NCBI GenBank assembly: GCA_011947345.1
Contig: JAAVTG010000783.1
Span: 1 to 64,000 of the forward strand
Reading direction: 5' to 3'
Source of the DNA: Phytophthora quininea
Taxonomy: Eukaryota > Oomycota > Peronosporomycetes > Peronosporales > Peronosporaceae
DNA length: 64,000 bases
A program made the translations under genes and the position numbers. The notes beneath the pieces were generated by a model. That model was not told the origin of the DNA. It saw only the letters and a list, made by a program, of their open reading frames with translations, and made no database searches. This document shows positions 1 to 11,469 of the stretch, piece by piece; position 1 is the stretch's first letter; every line of letters begins with the position of its first letter.

Positions 1-681
1 CAGAGATGCCGGAAAAGTAGAAGAGTTTGGCTCCTTGGTAGATTTCGGTCCAGAATCTGGCCTTGAGTCTCTTCTTGGTCTTGCGCAGACTCTTGTTCTT
101 CTTGAAGCTGTCCAGGTGGGTCAGAATGCCCATCACCTTGGGGAAGCCCACGACCTGCAGGATGTTGAGGAACTCGAACGTCTCCATCTCGAAGCCGAAG
201 CTGGCGTCCACCAGCAGCAGCACCAGGTCGGCGATCTTGGCCAGGTCGATCATAGCGTTCAGGTCGTTGGGGCACTCGAAGAAAGTGATGCGGCGGTCCT
301 TGCCGCTCACGACCGTCACGGGTCCCTTGACCTCCACCAGGTTGTGGCGCGTGTAGCGCTTGACCAGCGAGCGGATGACCGTACTCTTACCGCTGCCTGG
401 AGGGCCCATGACGACCACCGAGATGGGCGGCGGCAGCTCTTCGGCGCGGTTCTGCTGCGGCACATATTCCTTGCGGTGAGCGCGGTCCAAGTTGCGCTGG
501 ATGGTCTTGCGCGCGCGGCCGGCCTTGGCACGCCGAAGGCCTTGGGGTTCTTGCGCTGCTCGGCCAGCGACGGCTGCTCCTTCTTCTGCTTCTCGAAGGC
601 CTTGCGCTTCTGCTTGACCTTGGCGCCCGACTTGGACTTGCGGTGGCCCTTGCCAGCGGCGGAGCCTGCGAGCGCGTCCAT
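1..681 (-). CDS. BMS1: Ribosome biogenesis GTPase BMS1, N-terminal part (runs off window)
   Basis: BMS1 is a nucleolar GTPase needed for 40S subunit assembly; with RCL1 it acts in early 18S rRNA processing. The protein starts at the ATG at 681 with MDALAGSAAGKGHRKSKSG, then a Lys-rich leader ending KNPKAFGV. The GTPase part follows in another frame: PPISVVVMGPPGSGKSTVIR is the P-loop, followed by RITFFECPNDLNAMIDLAKI and LVLLLVDASFGFEMETFEFLN, all typical of the BMS1/TSR1 family. The frame change near 529 fits loss of one base in a run in 'ccttggcacgcc', so the gene is probably intact. Only about 225 residues of a protein that is usually over 1,000 residues lie here. It is divergent from the CNBD-RGS gene, with about 224 bp between the two starts. 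Function follows from the family; the assignment is firm. Confidence 0.9.
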
Positions 682-905
682 GATGCGCACAGGAGCGACG
701 GTGGTCCGCAACCAAAGGTAAAGTAAGTCGAAGTGCTCTTTTTGGTTGGCTGCGGCGGTAACAGTAAATGTGGAGCGCTCCAGACGACAATCCACATGCA
801 TGTGTGAGACATGGCCAAGTTGAAGTGACCAGCTATATTTGATGCCTTTATGTCTCCCAGCAATAGCTGCCGTCGTCGAAGACAGTAGTAAGCGCTGTAG
901 GAACG
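682..905. promoter_or_regulatory. Presumed bidirectional promoter, BMS1 / CNBD-RGS gene
   Basis: These 224 bp separate the two divergent ATGs at 681 (minus) and 906 (plus). They must hold both core promoters and 5' UTRs unless those lie inside genes. I see no strong consensus element. The inference rests only on gene arrangement. Confidence 0.4.
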
Positions 906-3317
906 ATGGGCGGCGCGGCCTCGACGGCCTCGTCGAGCAAGTACGGAGCGGATGGGTCGCCGCACAAGCTGGCGGTGGACACGCTCAAGAAGCTGCCGTT
1001 CATGCAGATGATGGACGACCGACTGCTGCAGGAGCTGGCCAAGTGCTTCAGCGTGACGAGGTACTCCAAAGGAGCCAGTATCAAGAGCGATGCCTCGTCG
1101 CGCTTTTTCGTGGTCGCTGAGGGGTCTGTGGACATCAGCACGTTGCTGCACACGCCCAACAGCAAGCATCTCGTGTGGAGCTGCTGTGCCAACGCAAAGC
1201 TGGCGACTACATTTCTTTCGTGGCAAGGGACCAACTGGTGGCTCAGATGATGGGCGACGATAGAGACGACGCTCCTAAAAGTGCAAAGGGAGCACGGAAG
1301 AAACTGGCAGCTCTGTTGGAGCTGAATCACACCACCTCAGACCCTTTCATGGGGTGCACTCTGCTCAAGCTGAATTTCGACAAGTTTATCAAGTTGCGAG
1401 CGAAGATGACTGTTGGGATGAAGAACACGGCTCGCTTTTCAGGTGGCAGGGGTCATGGGAAAGGAGGCATGGGGTGATGACAGCTCCCGAGAAACTGCAT
1501 CTCATGGCGTCGATCGTGGAGTCTGAAGTGGTCAACTATCTCGTGGAGGTCCCGTTCTTAGAGTCGGTCGAGATGACGCGGCTGGTGATGCTGGCCAACA
1601 TGTGCTCGTATTTGTACGTCAAGCGCGGGAATCCGTGTGCGTGGAGGGAGAAGTGGGCGACCGCTTTTTCGTCTGCATCAAAGGCACTCTACAGGCGACA
1701 CTGCAGGTCTCGCTCAATGCTGCTCAACCCACATTCGCGCCAATATCTCCAGACGTGGAATCAGGCCGGCGAACGAATATCGTCGCTCTCCAGGAGAGCC
1801 TCAGTGGCCCTTTCGGAGCTAAAAGATCCAAGCGCTGAAGCGCATGGGAGCGGGATCTTACTTTGGTGAAATCTCGCTGGTTTTCAAAATCCCTCGAGTT
1901 TGTAGTATCACAGCCCTTGACGATGCACTTCTCGTGTATGTAGACCGTACTGCATTTTGCAACTTTCTGAAGGTGGCTCCAGACTCGGCGGCGGTGTTAC
2001 TTGAGAGCATGTGCGGCTCAACTTCCTCGATACTCTCATCAAACAGGGTTGTACTTTTCTAAATGCCATTCCTCCACTAAAGCTGCAGGAATTGAGCTAC
2101 ATGAGCCAACTTGTGGACTACGAAACGAGCAACATGATCATGCAACGCGGTGATCACCACACTGCGTTTTACTTGGTCTTACGCGGCGTGGTGGAACTCG
2201 ACTATGGTGGATGTGGAAACGACTCATCGTCCATTCCTGAAGACGATGAGGATACCGATGACCCAAAAACAAATCAGCGTCGTGGACTGGTCTTGGTCTC
2301 ACCCTGGTGGATACTTTGGACAGGAGGCACTACTATTAAATACTGGATCGTTGGTGAGTGTTCGGTGTCTAGATCACTGTTTAGTCCTGAAGTTAGCGCC
2401 TGAAAGCTTTCGAGTTCTTTACGAGTCTCCCTGAACTGTACGCTGAGTTCTGCATCAAGTGTCTGCGCGAGAAAGCGCGTCCCGAACACATCATGCAGCA
2501 CTACGAAGGTCATCGACTATGGGCTGCAGATTGTGTGAGTCGACTTCGCCATCACGAGGTCGCGCTGTTCGAGTACATTGAAGATTTCAAGTGGGAAGCC
2601 GACATCTCCGAAGACCGAATTCATGAGCGTGCGCTAGTGATCTATCTCAAATTCTTAGCCGACTCAACGACGACTCCAGTAAACATCTCGCCGGGAAATC
2701 TGGCAGCGGTTGAAGAGGAACTAGCATCTGATGGCGTCAGTCGAGATGTGTTTGCTGCAGTCCGCGAAGAAATACTCGACGCCATGGATGACGAGGCTTT
2801 GCTGCCTTCAAGGCTTCGCGGATTTTCCAACAGTTTTTGGCAACATTGTACTGCCCTCCCGCTGTCGTTGATTCGCTATCGCCGGAGCAGGAAGAGATGC
2901 TGAGTATGAGAAACCCACCTTCCATCGGTGGCAGCTACGGGTATCCATCCTCACACCCAGACCGCAGCGTGAAGGAAAGTATCCCAGTCCCCAAACGAGC
3001 CTTTGGGTCAGCTGTCGATGGTGCTAGTAATGATCGATTCCGTCGAAACTCTGCGACTGTGTTTGCTGTGGCAAATTCCGTCGGCACCTTAGGCGAGCCA
3101 GGGATTGACGTTCTCGCACCGCTTGGTGCGTACAACCGCCGAAAGACCAAAGTCGAGGGAACTTCGCGTAAACTGTCGACGTCGTTTGTGTTTTGACTTG
3201 TTTGGCAAGACACTGGGCGCCAAAAGTTTTGTTCCTTGTTCAAAAGGTCGCTCCCAACGTAGGGCAATAATTCGTCCTGAAATAATAGATCCTGTTGAGC
3301 TTTATCGACGCTGGTGA
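906..3317 (+). CDS. Cyclic-nucleotide-binding-domain protein with C-terminal RGS-like domain (frame broken)
   Basis: The start MGGAASTASSSK at 906 looks like an N-myristoylation site (MGG). Three cNMP-binding-like modules follow. The first has FFVVAEGSVDI near 1107. The second has GEVGDRFFVCIKGTLQ (about 1650) and GSYFGEISLVFKIPR (about 1850), the phosphate-binding-cassette pattern FGE...PR. The third has RGDHHTAFYLVLRGVVELDY (about 2145) and GGYFGQEALLLNTG (about 2310). After these, FEYIEDFKWEADISEDRIHE to FAAVREEILDAMDDEA (2567-2800) has the spacing of an RGS box, which speeds GTP hydrolysis on G-alpha. The coding thread crosses at least seven frame changes (near 1190, 1440, 1630, 1840, 2030, 2300, 2810), plus one near 3190 in a TTTT run. 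The end at 3317 is the first stop after the last good frame. It could be a decayed gene, but conservation through every block favours sequence error. Confidence 0.72.
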
Positions 3318-3591
3318 CAGGGTGCGAAAGCTTCTGCAGCATCACTTGCTGAAGATGAGGGCGAAGCAGCCTCTTCGTCGAAGGCACAGCATTTTCATCT
3401 TGGCAAGAGATCTGAAACCTCAGATCTCTGATTGTTCCGGTCCAAAAGTTAATGTCTGTGCACTACGAGCATTTTTCACGAGCTCGCAACAAGTTCATGT
3501 GCGTAAGTTTAAAAGAGGCGGAAGAAGATATTTCTCGCAAGTATTTTGTAATGCAGCAATGTCGCCAGTGCCATGACACGGTCACGGCATT

Positions 3592-4344
3592 TCAAAATTG
3601 CTGCTTCCACTTCTGTATCGACGCGTCCGTGCTGGTTCTTGTTGCAGCACTAGCCGCAAGGTCAACAACGAACTGCGCGATGGCTGACAAGAGGGTGTCA
3701 AGGGACGAGTTCTTGCCTTGGTCAAACTTGGACGGAACGTTGATTTCTACGAACACTACAAACAGCGTCAGGCACTGAGAGTAACAATGCAAATGCAACG
3801 TACCACACTCCTTTCGAGTTCATCTAGCAGCCTTTGAGTGGCATCCAGTTCATCGTTGGCAATGTCGGCGTATTTGTCGAGAGCCTGCTTCAGCCGGAAT
3901 TCTTGATTCTGTAATTTGCAGACCGATCCTTTGGTTCTCGTAGCTACCACCAACGCTCGTTGTTCTTGTCGGAGTTGCTTCATTTCGTCGTAAATTCTGC
4001 CCACCGATACGTTCTAGCATTGGGTGATCAGCTGAACGCCGTCCAGCAGCTTCAATAGGTCCCAACCATAGTCGCACTACGAAACGTGCAGCGTGAATGC
4101 CAAGACAAAGTCACCAAACAAAACCTGCCGAGGCGTTAGTAAACATTTTCCCTACCTCGGCACGGTTCTCCATGCGTAGTTCTTTTGGTGTGAGAGAATC
4201 GCCCTATCGCAGCAGCAAAAGAAAGCATTTGATCACACGGCAGCAAAGGAAGGAGTAAAATAAACCGAATACCCCAAGCAAGGTGAGAATTCCAACTCGA
4301 TTCGCTTCTCGCGCGACAGCATGGTTGTCCAGCGGCATCTCCAT
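3592..4344 (-). CDS. Small hypothetical gene, coiled-coil middle, probably spliced
   Basis: I do not recognise the family. From ATG 4344 (MEMPLDNHAVARE) the reading passes a hydrophobic stretch (GILTLLGVFGLFYSFL). It then reads IYDEMKQLRQEQRALVVAT and FRLKQALDKYADIANDELDA, a clear heptad-like coiled coil (about 3990-3800), and ends VDLAASAATRTSTDASIQK before the stop at 3592. Three in-frame TAGs interrupt the thread. Two coincide with plausible 3' splice sites: a 69-nt intron gtattcgg...gatag and an 80-nt intron gtaggg...ttcgtag. The third (near 4015) and a short break near 3797 are unexplained. The hydrophobic stretch may therefore be intron. The gene lies between the 3' end of the CNBD-RGS gene and an RxLR gene. 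It could be a pseudogene. Confidence 0.4.
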
Positions 4345-4562
4345 AGCAGAAAGCGTCACTTTCTTGCTGGCTGAGAGAAGCAAGCACTTGGGGTTCTGGA
4401 TCTGGTCAACTTAGCTGACAGGCAGTATGGTTGAAGCTCAATAAAAAAATGAAAAAATGTATATTCATTCGCTGCTTCTTCGCGCTACGGTTGCTTCAAC
4501 AGCTATGAAACGTGTTCTCGCATTATCGGAAACATCTTCATTTGCACGACTACGACCGAATC

Positions 4563-5047
4563 CTAAGCCGAGTCCTTGAGAGCGCCTCTCGCCTTCAGCA
4601 CCCAGTAGTTCCAGTACTCAACATAGCGAATGAAGAACCCGTAGGCCTTAGTGCCAGACGCCCCGGCGCCCGTGATGGGAACCTCCAAAAGCTGAGCCAA
4701 TTGCTCAGGTTTCAACCCCGCTAGGAACCACTCAGCGTTCATGTGACCAGCGGGTTGCGGCAGATAGCTGGTTGTTGGGCTTGTTGGACTTGCCCATCCA
4801 GCGGATGACCTTGACCGTCAATGTGATCGACGAGGAAATACCCCTCGCTCTTCCTCGTTGGAGTCATCGTCATCATTGTCGTCGTCGTCACCACCATCTT
4901 CGACGGTTCTCAGAGACCTCGTGCCTACGAAGACTTCAGCGGGAGGGAGTCGATAACGGAGACCTCGTTCTGGTTGGACGCGACAGCCGGTGAAAATGCC
5001 ACTAAGAGAGTGACCGCAGCCAGCAAAACGAAATAAAACGACCGCAT
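4563..5047 (-). CDS. RxLR-type secreted effector, WFLxGLKP family (frame broken)
   Basis: ATG at 5047 opens a signal peptide (MRSFYFVLLAAVTLLVAF, then SPAVAS). In a second frame come RSLR (about 4907-4918) and an Asp-rich run ending in NEEER, the RxLR-dEER layout that marks oomycete effectors delivered into plant cells. A third frame gives NKPNNQLSAATR. A fourth gives AEWFLAGLKPEQLAQLLEV and YGFFIRYVEYWNYWV, ending at the stop at 4563; this is a WY-like helical C-terminal domain. The same C-terminal motif occurs in the genes at 18.0 kb and 29.0 kb, so these three are paralogs. Three one-base breaks (about 4925, 4835, 4730) separate the blocks. Whether it is a live effector or a decayed copy cannot be told here. 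The target is unknown. Confidence 0.75.
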
Positions 5048-5422
5048 TGGGGGTTTGCAGTGTTTCTCTTGACCTCGGGATGGAAAGTGGGGACGATCAA
5101 CTCACCGATTACTCAATGGACACTGATCGCTTGACACATCCGAAAGATAATCGATAACGAGTCAGGTGGTGATTGCACCTCAGAGCCGGAAATCGGACCT
5201 GCCCGCCAATTCGTTTCCCTTTAGTGTTTTTTTTCATTTTTGCCTGTGCTCTCTCGCCGAGGCTGCTTGCTGTATGCCAGCTCTTCATCGACGCTTTCTC
5301 TCAAAACAATCCTAGACGGAACTGCACCAAAGTTCTCAGGAGCACGCATTCCACTTGGGACAACATTTGAAGGAGACTACCGATGTTAATGGCAACTCAC
5401 CTTGCCGTTTATTATTCCAAGC
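5048..5422. other. Intergenic, no gene seen
   Basis: The 375 bp between the RxLR start and the UFD2 stop contain a short T-rich stretch near 5226 but no ORF with recognisable content. The RxLR promoter should lie here. Confidence 0.5.
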
Positions 5423-8400
5423 TTAGTTGCTAGCCTGTTTGTGCTTCTGCTGCTGTTCCTCCACCCACTGCTCAATCTTCGCCTTCAGCTCCGAGTTGGG
5501 CGTCAACTGCTCCATGGTCAGCGGCACTCGCGTGAAGGGGTCGCTCTGGTCATTCATCAGGTGCTGTGTGATGCAGGACCTGTCCATCGTGTATCCACTC
5601 GGCAGTAGGACGGGGTCTTTCATCAGTGTAAACACGAGCGGGTCCAGGAACTCCTCCGGGATGTCTCCGAGCGTCTCCTCGAGGTTTGCGGCACTCTCCG
5701 CAGCCTTCTCGACGTCGCTAACAAACGCCTCGAACTTCTGCACGTCAACAGGCTCGAGCAGTTGCGTACGAGCAATGATATGAGCGCATTTACGGAACAC
5801 CTGCCCGTCGTAGAAGCCATTCGTGGCCACAGCCTCCTGGAAACTCGAGTAGTGGGCGAAATGCAAGAGCGTCTCTACGATCTCCTTCAACATTACCTTG
5901 GGACGGAACTTGTACTGCTCTGGGTTATTCACCTTCAGCTCGATGCCACGTGGACCAGCAAGCTTCACTAGCACACTGTTGAGCATGCTGACGAGGCGAT
6001 CCTCAAGCTCTGGCATCTTGACGAACGGCTCCTGGATCTCAGACGTCAAGTACGACATCATGTGGATAGTTTCGTTAGCCAGCTGCAAGCTCGACGTCAC
6101 CGTCCGCTCCTTGTCCGACAGAAGGCTTTGCTTTTGCTCGCGCACGGTCTCATCGAGAGCCATCCAACGGGCAACGTCCTGCATCTCTTCCTGCAGCACT
6201 TTGATTTCAGGCAGAGCCGTCAGCGCATCTGTCACCAGTCCGTTGATGTGGTTCATCAAACCGTGAGCAAACTTAACGAAGTTGGTTCGGTCCTTTGCGA
6301 TCAGCAAGAAGGCCGGCTTGTGACCCTCGAGTTTCCACAAGTACTTCAGTAAGCACGCGATATTGTAGCGGTGCTCAAGCTTTTCGTAGAACCCTGTGTG
6401 CTCAACGTCGCCGTACAGCGCCAGAAGACAAGGCGCAAGGTGTTGCCGGGCTAGCGGATCCGTCATGAGCAGCTCTACGCCAAAGGCAGTACCAGCAGTC
6501 TCCCGCTCTTCCGATTCTTCCGAAGGAAGGAAGATGTGGAACAGCACCTCGCTCATCTTGGCTCTCAAGTGGGGGCTGTGGACATACCTAGGACTGGACA
6601 GGAAGATTAAAATCATCTTCAACAACTCGTCCAGCTCGAATGCATTCAGCGCCTTTGGCTGTAGTCTGGCCACAAATTTGAGGACGCTGCACAAGTCGTC
6701 CACCAAGTGCTCCGGAACGTGCTTAAGAACCGCGTTCGCATTGGCATCAGATGTGGATAGAGGCAGCTGTAGCATTGTCCCGTCTTCCCCGCTAGACCCC
6801 GTGCAAATCGCGTTCACTACCGTACACGTAAGCAGAGAGAAGCGAATCATCTCGTGGAGAAAGTCTGGGTGGAGCAGCTCTGCGTCCATGATCATCTTTG
6901 CCGCAGCCATTTGGTCAAAGTGCGCACGCATTCGGGGGTCTGCATTTGGGCCATTCATCCGGCTTTGGAAGTACGAGAGTTGACGAAGCAGTCTCATGTA
7001 CTGCCCAATAATGGCCACGGGGCCGAGGTGCATCGCTCGAGCCGTAATGAAGTAGCACCGTGTGATGAAGTTGAAGTCAGCGCCATCAACAACCTGTCGA
7101 TCATCCGCCGAGTCTTCTGCATTCACGCCGACAAGCTTTGTTTCGTCCAACGGGAACAACGGATTCTGTGTGGACAAGTACTCGGTCTTAATAAGGTGGC
7201 TCTTCTTCGACTTTGGAGCTAGGAACGGTCCGCACAAGCGCAATAGCACCATGGTCAAGTTGACGAACATGCCGTTCGTCGACATGATGTTGACATCTGG
7301 GTTCTCCTTGGCGCGTTCGACATTTACTTGCATCGCCTGCTCCAACCAGGCGAGAACTTGCTCTCTAGCGGGACCGCCAGCTTTCAGCAGCAATGTCACA
7401 ATATCCGAGACTGTGGTCTGTACACTGTCGAGTTTGTTACGAATACTCAAGATTGAGTTATCCACATCGTTCTTGGTGCGCTTTGTGATGTTGGAGAACA
7501 TCTGCGTGATCGCTGGGTCAGTACCGCAGCTGAAACGCAGCAGTAACCCCAACGCAGTGGCGTCCTGAAGTCGTCGACCAGTCATCGGCGGCCCCGCCGT
7601 CAGCAAAAACCTGGGATCTTAGTAAACGCCGTAGCCACCGCCTTGTTCCGACACAGCGTCGTAATTACGAACATGTTGCTGTAGAAGTTCGACATGAGCG
7701 ACGGAGGATTGACCATAAACAGCTCTGCCAGTAACTTCTGGAAGATCGGTCCAAATACGGCCAAAGTAGCGTCGTTGGCTTCCAGCCCTGCCACCACCCC
7801 GTCGACAAACTCTGGCGTCTGCGGGTTACTCTGCAGTCTAACAACTTTCTCAAAGGCGTCCGTGTTGATGGTTCCCGTCTCGAAAGGGAAAATCTCCGGG
7901 TCGGTCAGCGCCGTGACGCTGTAATTCACGCACATCTCCTGGATGTTCGGCAGACACTCCTGCAGCTCCTGCTTCTTGTCGGCCGAAAGTCGCACAAAGG
8001 AAGACTGTAACTTCTGCATCTCGTCTCGACAGCGATAGTAACTTTGCTCCAAATAGGTTACTGCTGCCAATGGGTGGTCGTTCCTCCGGGTAACTCGGTG
8101 GGACTCATCACCACTCGAGCGTACAGTACTTCACTGGCATTTGTCGTACTCAAGAGACCGTCCGTCATGCTCTGATCGACGAACTCCTTCATGAATAGGA
8201 GCTGTGTACCCTCATTTGGCGTCAGAGTAACTCTGAGCACCCTCTGCAGGACGTCGTTCACGTAGCTCTCTGGGTTGCTCTGTTTCTTAAGTTTCTTCAC
8301 GTCTTTCTTTGGTGTCTCCACCTTCTTGGGCTCTGCTTTCTCTTCCTTAGCCTCTTGAACGGGGAAGTCTCCACCCGCTGCTTCTTGGGCGACGTAACTT

Positions 8401-8602
8401 GCGGTGCAACCTCTGCAGCAACCTGCTTGGATTCAGCTTCCTGGAGCTTCTGCAGCCGCTTGCGGCGGATCTCGTCGGCCGTTGCTGGTGCAGCTCCGCT
8501 CGAGGAGTCCGAGAGCGCGTTGCCCTGCGTGTTGAAGCCGTCCTTGGCCTCGTCGTCGCCCTCGTCCTTGCCTTGCAGCCACGCGCTCACCCAGCTCGAC
8601 AT
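5423..8602 (-). CDS. UFD2: Ubiquitin conjugation factor E4 (UFD2-type U-box ligase)
   Basis: UFD2/UBE4 elongates short ubiquitin chains and works with Cdc48/p97 in proteasomal degradation. Start ATG 8602 (MSSWVSAWLQGKDEGDDEAK) is followed by a polar N-terminus and SPKKQRVETSPF. Then comes the UFD2 core, with SYVNDVLQRVLRVTLTPNEG, VTYLEQSYYRCRDEMQKLQ and, in one 700-residue frame, TAGPPMTGRRLQDATALGLL. The C-terminal U-box reads IPEEFLDPLVFTLMKDPVLL then PSGYTMDRSCITQHL and DPFTRVPLT (about 5650-5500), without the Zn-binding cysteines of RING domains, as expected. Three frame changes (about 8345, 8065, 7610) break the N-terminal third. The length of about 1,040 residues fits the family. It is divergent from TsaE, with only 74 bp between starts. 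The identification is firm. Confidence 0.93.
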
Positions 8603-8676
8603 GGTTATGCTGCTTCCAAAAAGGGAATCTTTACAAATCACGTTTCCACAACAAAAACAAGTGAAAAGGGTTAATA
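8603..8676. promoter_or_regulatory. Compact bidirectional promoter, UFD2 / TsaE
   Basis: Only 74 bp separate the ATGs of UFD2 (minus, 8602) and TsaE (plus, 8677). The stretch 'aaatcacgtttccacaac' has an initiator-like look in the plus direction. This is inference from spacing. Confidence 0.4.
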
Positions 8677-9347
8677 ATGATGCGTCCGACGCTTCTGCGG
8701 CTGTGGGGCGGCGCTCGCCGAAGCTATGCTACTGATACCAAGTTAACCAAGCTTTCTACTACATGTACGACGCGGTCGGCACAGGAGATGGAGCAGTTGG
8801 GGGCCCAGTTGGCGGCCGAAAGACGCCCCAGCGACGTCATTTTCCTCCATGGGTATTATTATATTTTATTGCACTATTGTTATTTTTTAGATTTTACTAA
8901 TACGATATTTTAGGGATCTGGGGTGTGGGAAGACTTGTTTCGCCCGAGGATTTCTGCGGGAGTATACTCAACAGAAAACGTTGTCGGTGACGTCGCCAAC
9001 GTATTTGCTAGTAAACACCTACAACGAAGCCAAGGACCGACCTGTCGTCTACCACGTGGATTTATACCGTCTGGACCAAGTGACAGAGCAAGATGCAGAA
9101 GCTCTCGGACTGGCGGAAGCTTTTGAACAAGGTGCATACGTATATTGCGTTATCATGTCAATTGTTGTTAAAACTTTTTTCTGTAGGAATTACGTTGGTG
9201 GAGTGGCCCGAGCGATTTGACCCTGCGAGTGTGCCGAGTGAGAGGCTGGATGTGAAGATTTCGTACGACCAGGAGGATGCTGAGATCCGCCACGTGAAAC
9301 TGGAGCCTATCGGTGAAAAGTGGACCAAGATGGTCCACAAATGCTGA
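8677..9347 (+). CDS. tsaE: tRNA N6-threonylcarbamoyladenosine ATPase TsaE, organellar, three exons
   Basis: TsaE is the P-loop ATPase that partners TsaD/TsaB in bacterial and organellar t6A37 tRNA modification. Exon 1 (8677-8852) gives a basic, probably mitochondrial leader (MMRPTLLRLWGGARRSYATD), then TRSAQEMEQLGAQLAAE. Exon 2 (8914-9131) carries the Walker A region GDLGCGKTCFARGFLREYTQ, the family motif SVTSPTYLLVNTYN and VYHVDLYRLD. Exon 3 (9187-9347) gives ITLVEWPERF, the conserved E-W box. The introns 8853-8913 (61 nt, with a TACTAAT branch site) and 9132-9186 (55 nt) are GT-AG and restore the frame exactly. There are no frame breaks. It is divergent from UFD2 and convergent with the next gene. 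Confidence 0.92.
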
Positions 9348-9459
9348 CGTGAATGCCACTGTACTGTATGCCCTTGCTCGTGGCGTCGCTCCTGAGTTTA
9401 CGTGTGTTAGCCTGCTGTTGCAGTCATCACTGAGTTGGGTCTGGTGGTGGCGTGATTAT

Positions 9460-11415
9460 TCAGAGAAAGGAGACGACGAATTTCCTCGACACTTGCGGTT
9501 GGTGTAGAGCGAAAAGTTTCCTTTGCAGGGCAAGGAAACTCTTGAAATCGTGTCGTGATATCACGCCGGAGCGCGTCGAACACGCCGAAGACGCCACAGT
9601 GACATAGGACTTCTCACTCCGACAGTCGTCGTCGTCGTCGTCGTCGCCCACAATAATCACAGACGGAGACTCTTGCAGGAAGCGCAGCTCCTGCTCGAGG
9701 CGACTGAGTCGTTGCCTCTGCAGACGCTGCTTTTTGGTTTCCTGGATGATGTTATCGTTTGTTGAGCCACTGCCGGCATCCTTCGTACTATCGCTGGGGT
9801 GAAGAAGCTGATCATCACCTTGCAACTCGTCGATTGCAAACAGAGGATATGCGCTGCCTCTCACGGTAATCAACTCGTCGATGGCCTTCTTCTCCGCGTC
9901 CGGCATTTTGTAGCCGTTGAGGTCATTCGCAGCTGGACAAATCCAGCGCCATTTGGCACTTGTGTCGACCCGTCAGTGGTTGCCTCATCCAGAAGAAGCT
10001 TTTCGAGTCGGGATTCCTCGTCTCGCGTCATGTTTGCCCTCATTCCGTTGGCCACGACCTGCTTGTTCCTCTCGATAAAGTAGTTGCTGGTCTTCGCTCC
10101 AGCATCTTTGTCTTTTGAAAGAGATGCTTCACTACGAGCAGTCGACAAGCTGATACTGCGATTAGACTCACTTCCGTTTGAAGTAATGGCAGTTGTTATT
10201 CCGATCTGCTGCGCTTGTGTCACAAACGTCCTGGAGGGAGGGTCCTTTGCTTCAGGTGGTGTCGTTCTCTTTGGCTTTCGGGGAGCGATATTCGCGTACA
10301 AATCTTTGCCAAGTTTTTCTTCCAAGATCAGGTCCAGCTGACGGATTCGAGCCATCTTCAACGCAATCTTGGCGGCGAGGCTCCCTTTCCCTTCAGCATC
10401 GTCGTCTCTGTCTTCCAGAACGCCCTATCACCACATTTACAAAACATTCTGCGTGAACACTCAAATGGAGTAAAACAACATGAGTATGCTAGCACTCACA
10501 AATGCTTGTTGCTTGGACAAACCGGCCTCGATGAGCACCCGCGACCAACTGTGGTGAGTTTGTCTTCCGCCTCGAATGCGTCGTCGTCTTGGACGTCTTT
10601 CTGCGTCATCAGAGCCACCACCTGCTGGTAGTTTTTGGGAACTCAACGAGGTGGTCTCCATTTTCGTCCACGCGCGTGTTGAGCGAGCCTACGTATTCCT
10701 CAAGTTCGTTTCGGATGCGTTGGCGACTAGCCTCACTATCAAGCAAGCGTGCTCGAGCAGAGAGTTCTCGCTGGTACTCGGTATCGTTATCGTCGTTGTC
10801 GTCATCACCAGAAGAACAGAGTTGTTCACCGATGTCGCTCGAAAGCGGTCCAGCAGCAGACACGCCAGGACAGTTAATGGGATCTTGTGTCTCCTCGCCA
10901 GCGTCTTGCTCCAGCTCAAGTAAGTTTCCCACCCTACTGTCGTCCCCATTCTTCAAATTAGTGTCTTGAAAACGCGTTGAAGGATTTTCGAGGTTCTCTA
11001 CTGGCTCAAACTGGAAAATTGACTCTTTTGCCGGACGAGGGGGAGTCTGGCAAGCGGGTCAAGGTTGATGGCGGTAATGCAGTCGGTTCCCGCCGATCGA
11101 TTGCTTCGCGACCTGGTGTTGGCAGCAGTCTTTGAATACGCGGCTTCTGTTCGAAAGAAAGGGGTCAGTGAACCTAAATGTTTATTATGCTCGTGCTCAT
11201 ACGGGGGTAGTTTTCGGGCGGCGAGGGTGGTTGAAGTCGCTGTCGTGGATCCGACCGCCATTTTGGCCAGCACTAAACTGAAGCGAACGACTGACTTGCG
11301 ATGACTGGCGACGAACTGCGCGGTGACCATCTGACCGAGGCCGCTGCATAGCTTTGTGTCGACGGGAAGGAAACACGAATGCGCAAGGGTCTTCCTTCGG
11401 AGTTTCATGCTGCAT
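9460..11415 (-). CDS. FSIP1-like protein (fibrous sheath-interacting protein 1 family), spliced, frame broken
   Basis: The C-terminal half reads KMARIRQLDLILEEKLGKDL, then NYFIERNKQVVANGMRANMT and RDEESRLEKLLLDEA, then MPDAEKKAIDELITVRG and a Gln/Arg coiled coil (RQRLSRLEQELRFLQESPS). The order (leucine-rich 'LDLILEEK', 'FIERNK..A..T..E..RLE.LL', 'E...IDE') is the one I know from FSIP1-type axoneme-associated proteins; this is from memory and not searched. Upstream exons add an acidic region (DDDNDDNDTEYQRELSARAR) and TRFQDTNLKNGDD. An intron near 10409-10488 (gtgagtgc...gatag) is likely. A second (gtatgagc...cgaacag) lies near 11130-11210. Frame changes are seen near 9925, 10620 and 11000. 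The start at 11415 is the first ATG of the 5' exon. It could instead be another coiled-coil protein. Flagellated zoospores would make an axonemal role sensible. Confidence 0.5.
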
Positions 11416-11469
11416 TGAAAATAGGTCAACGATGATGATGATTTACTGGTTCGCGTAGCCGAAGTACCT

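Noticed and set aside
3592..4344. TAG reassignment as an explanation for the in-frame stops
   Set aside because: TAG serves as an ordinary stop in other genes here (for example the DED1-type end at 43921), and two of the three TAGs sit at plausible splice acceptors.
5427..7568. Several plus-strand open frames opposite UFD2
   Set aside because: They are antisense shadows, Ser/Arg/Cys-rich and with no conserved blocks; the minus strand encodes UFD2.
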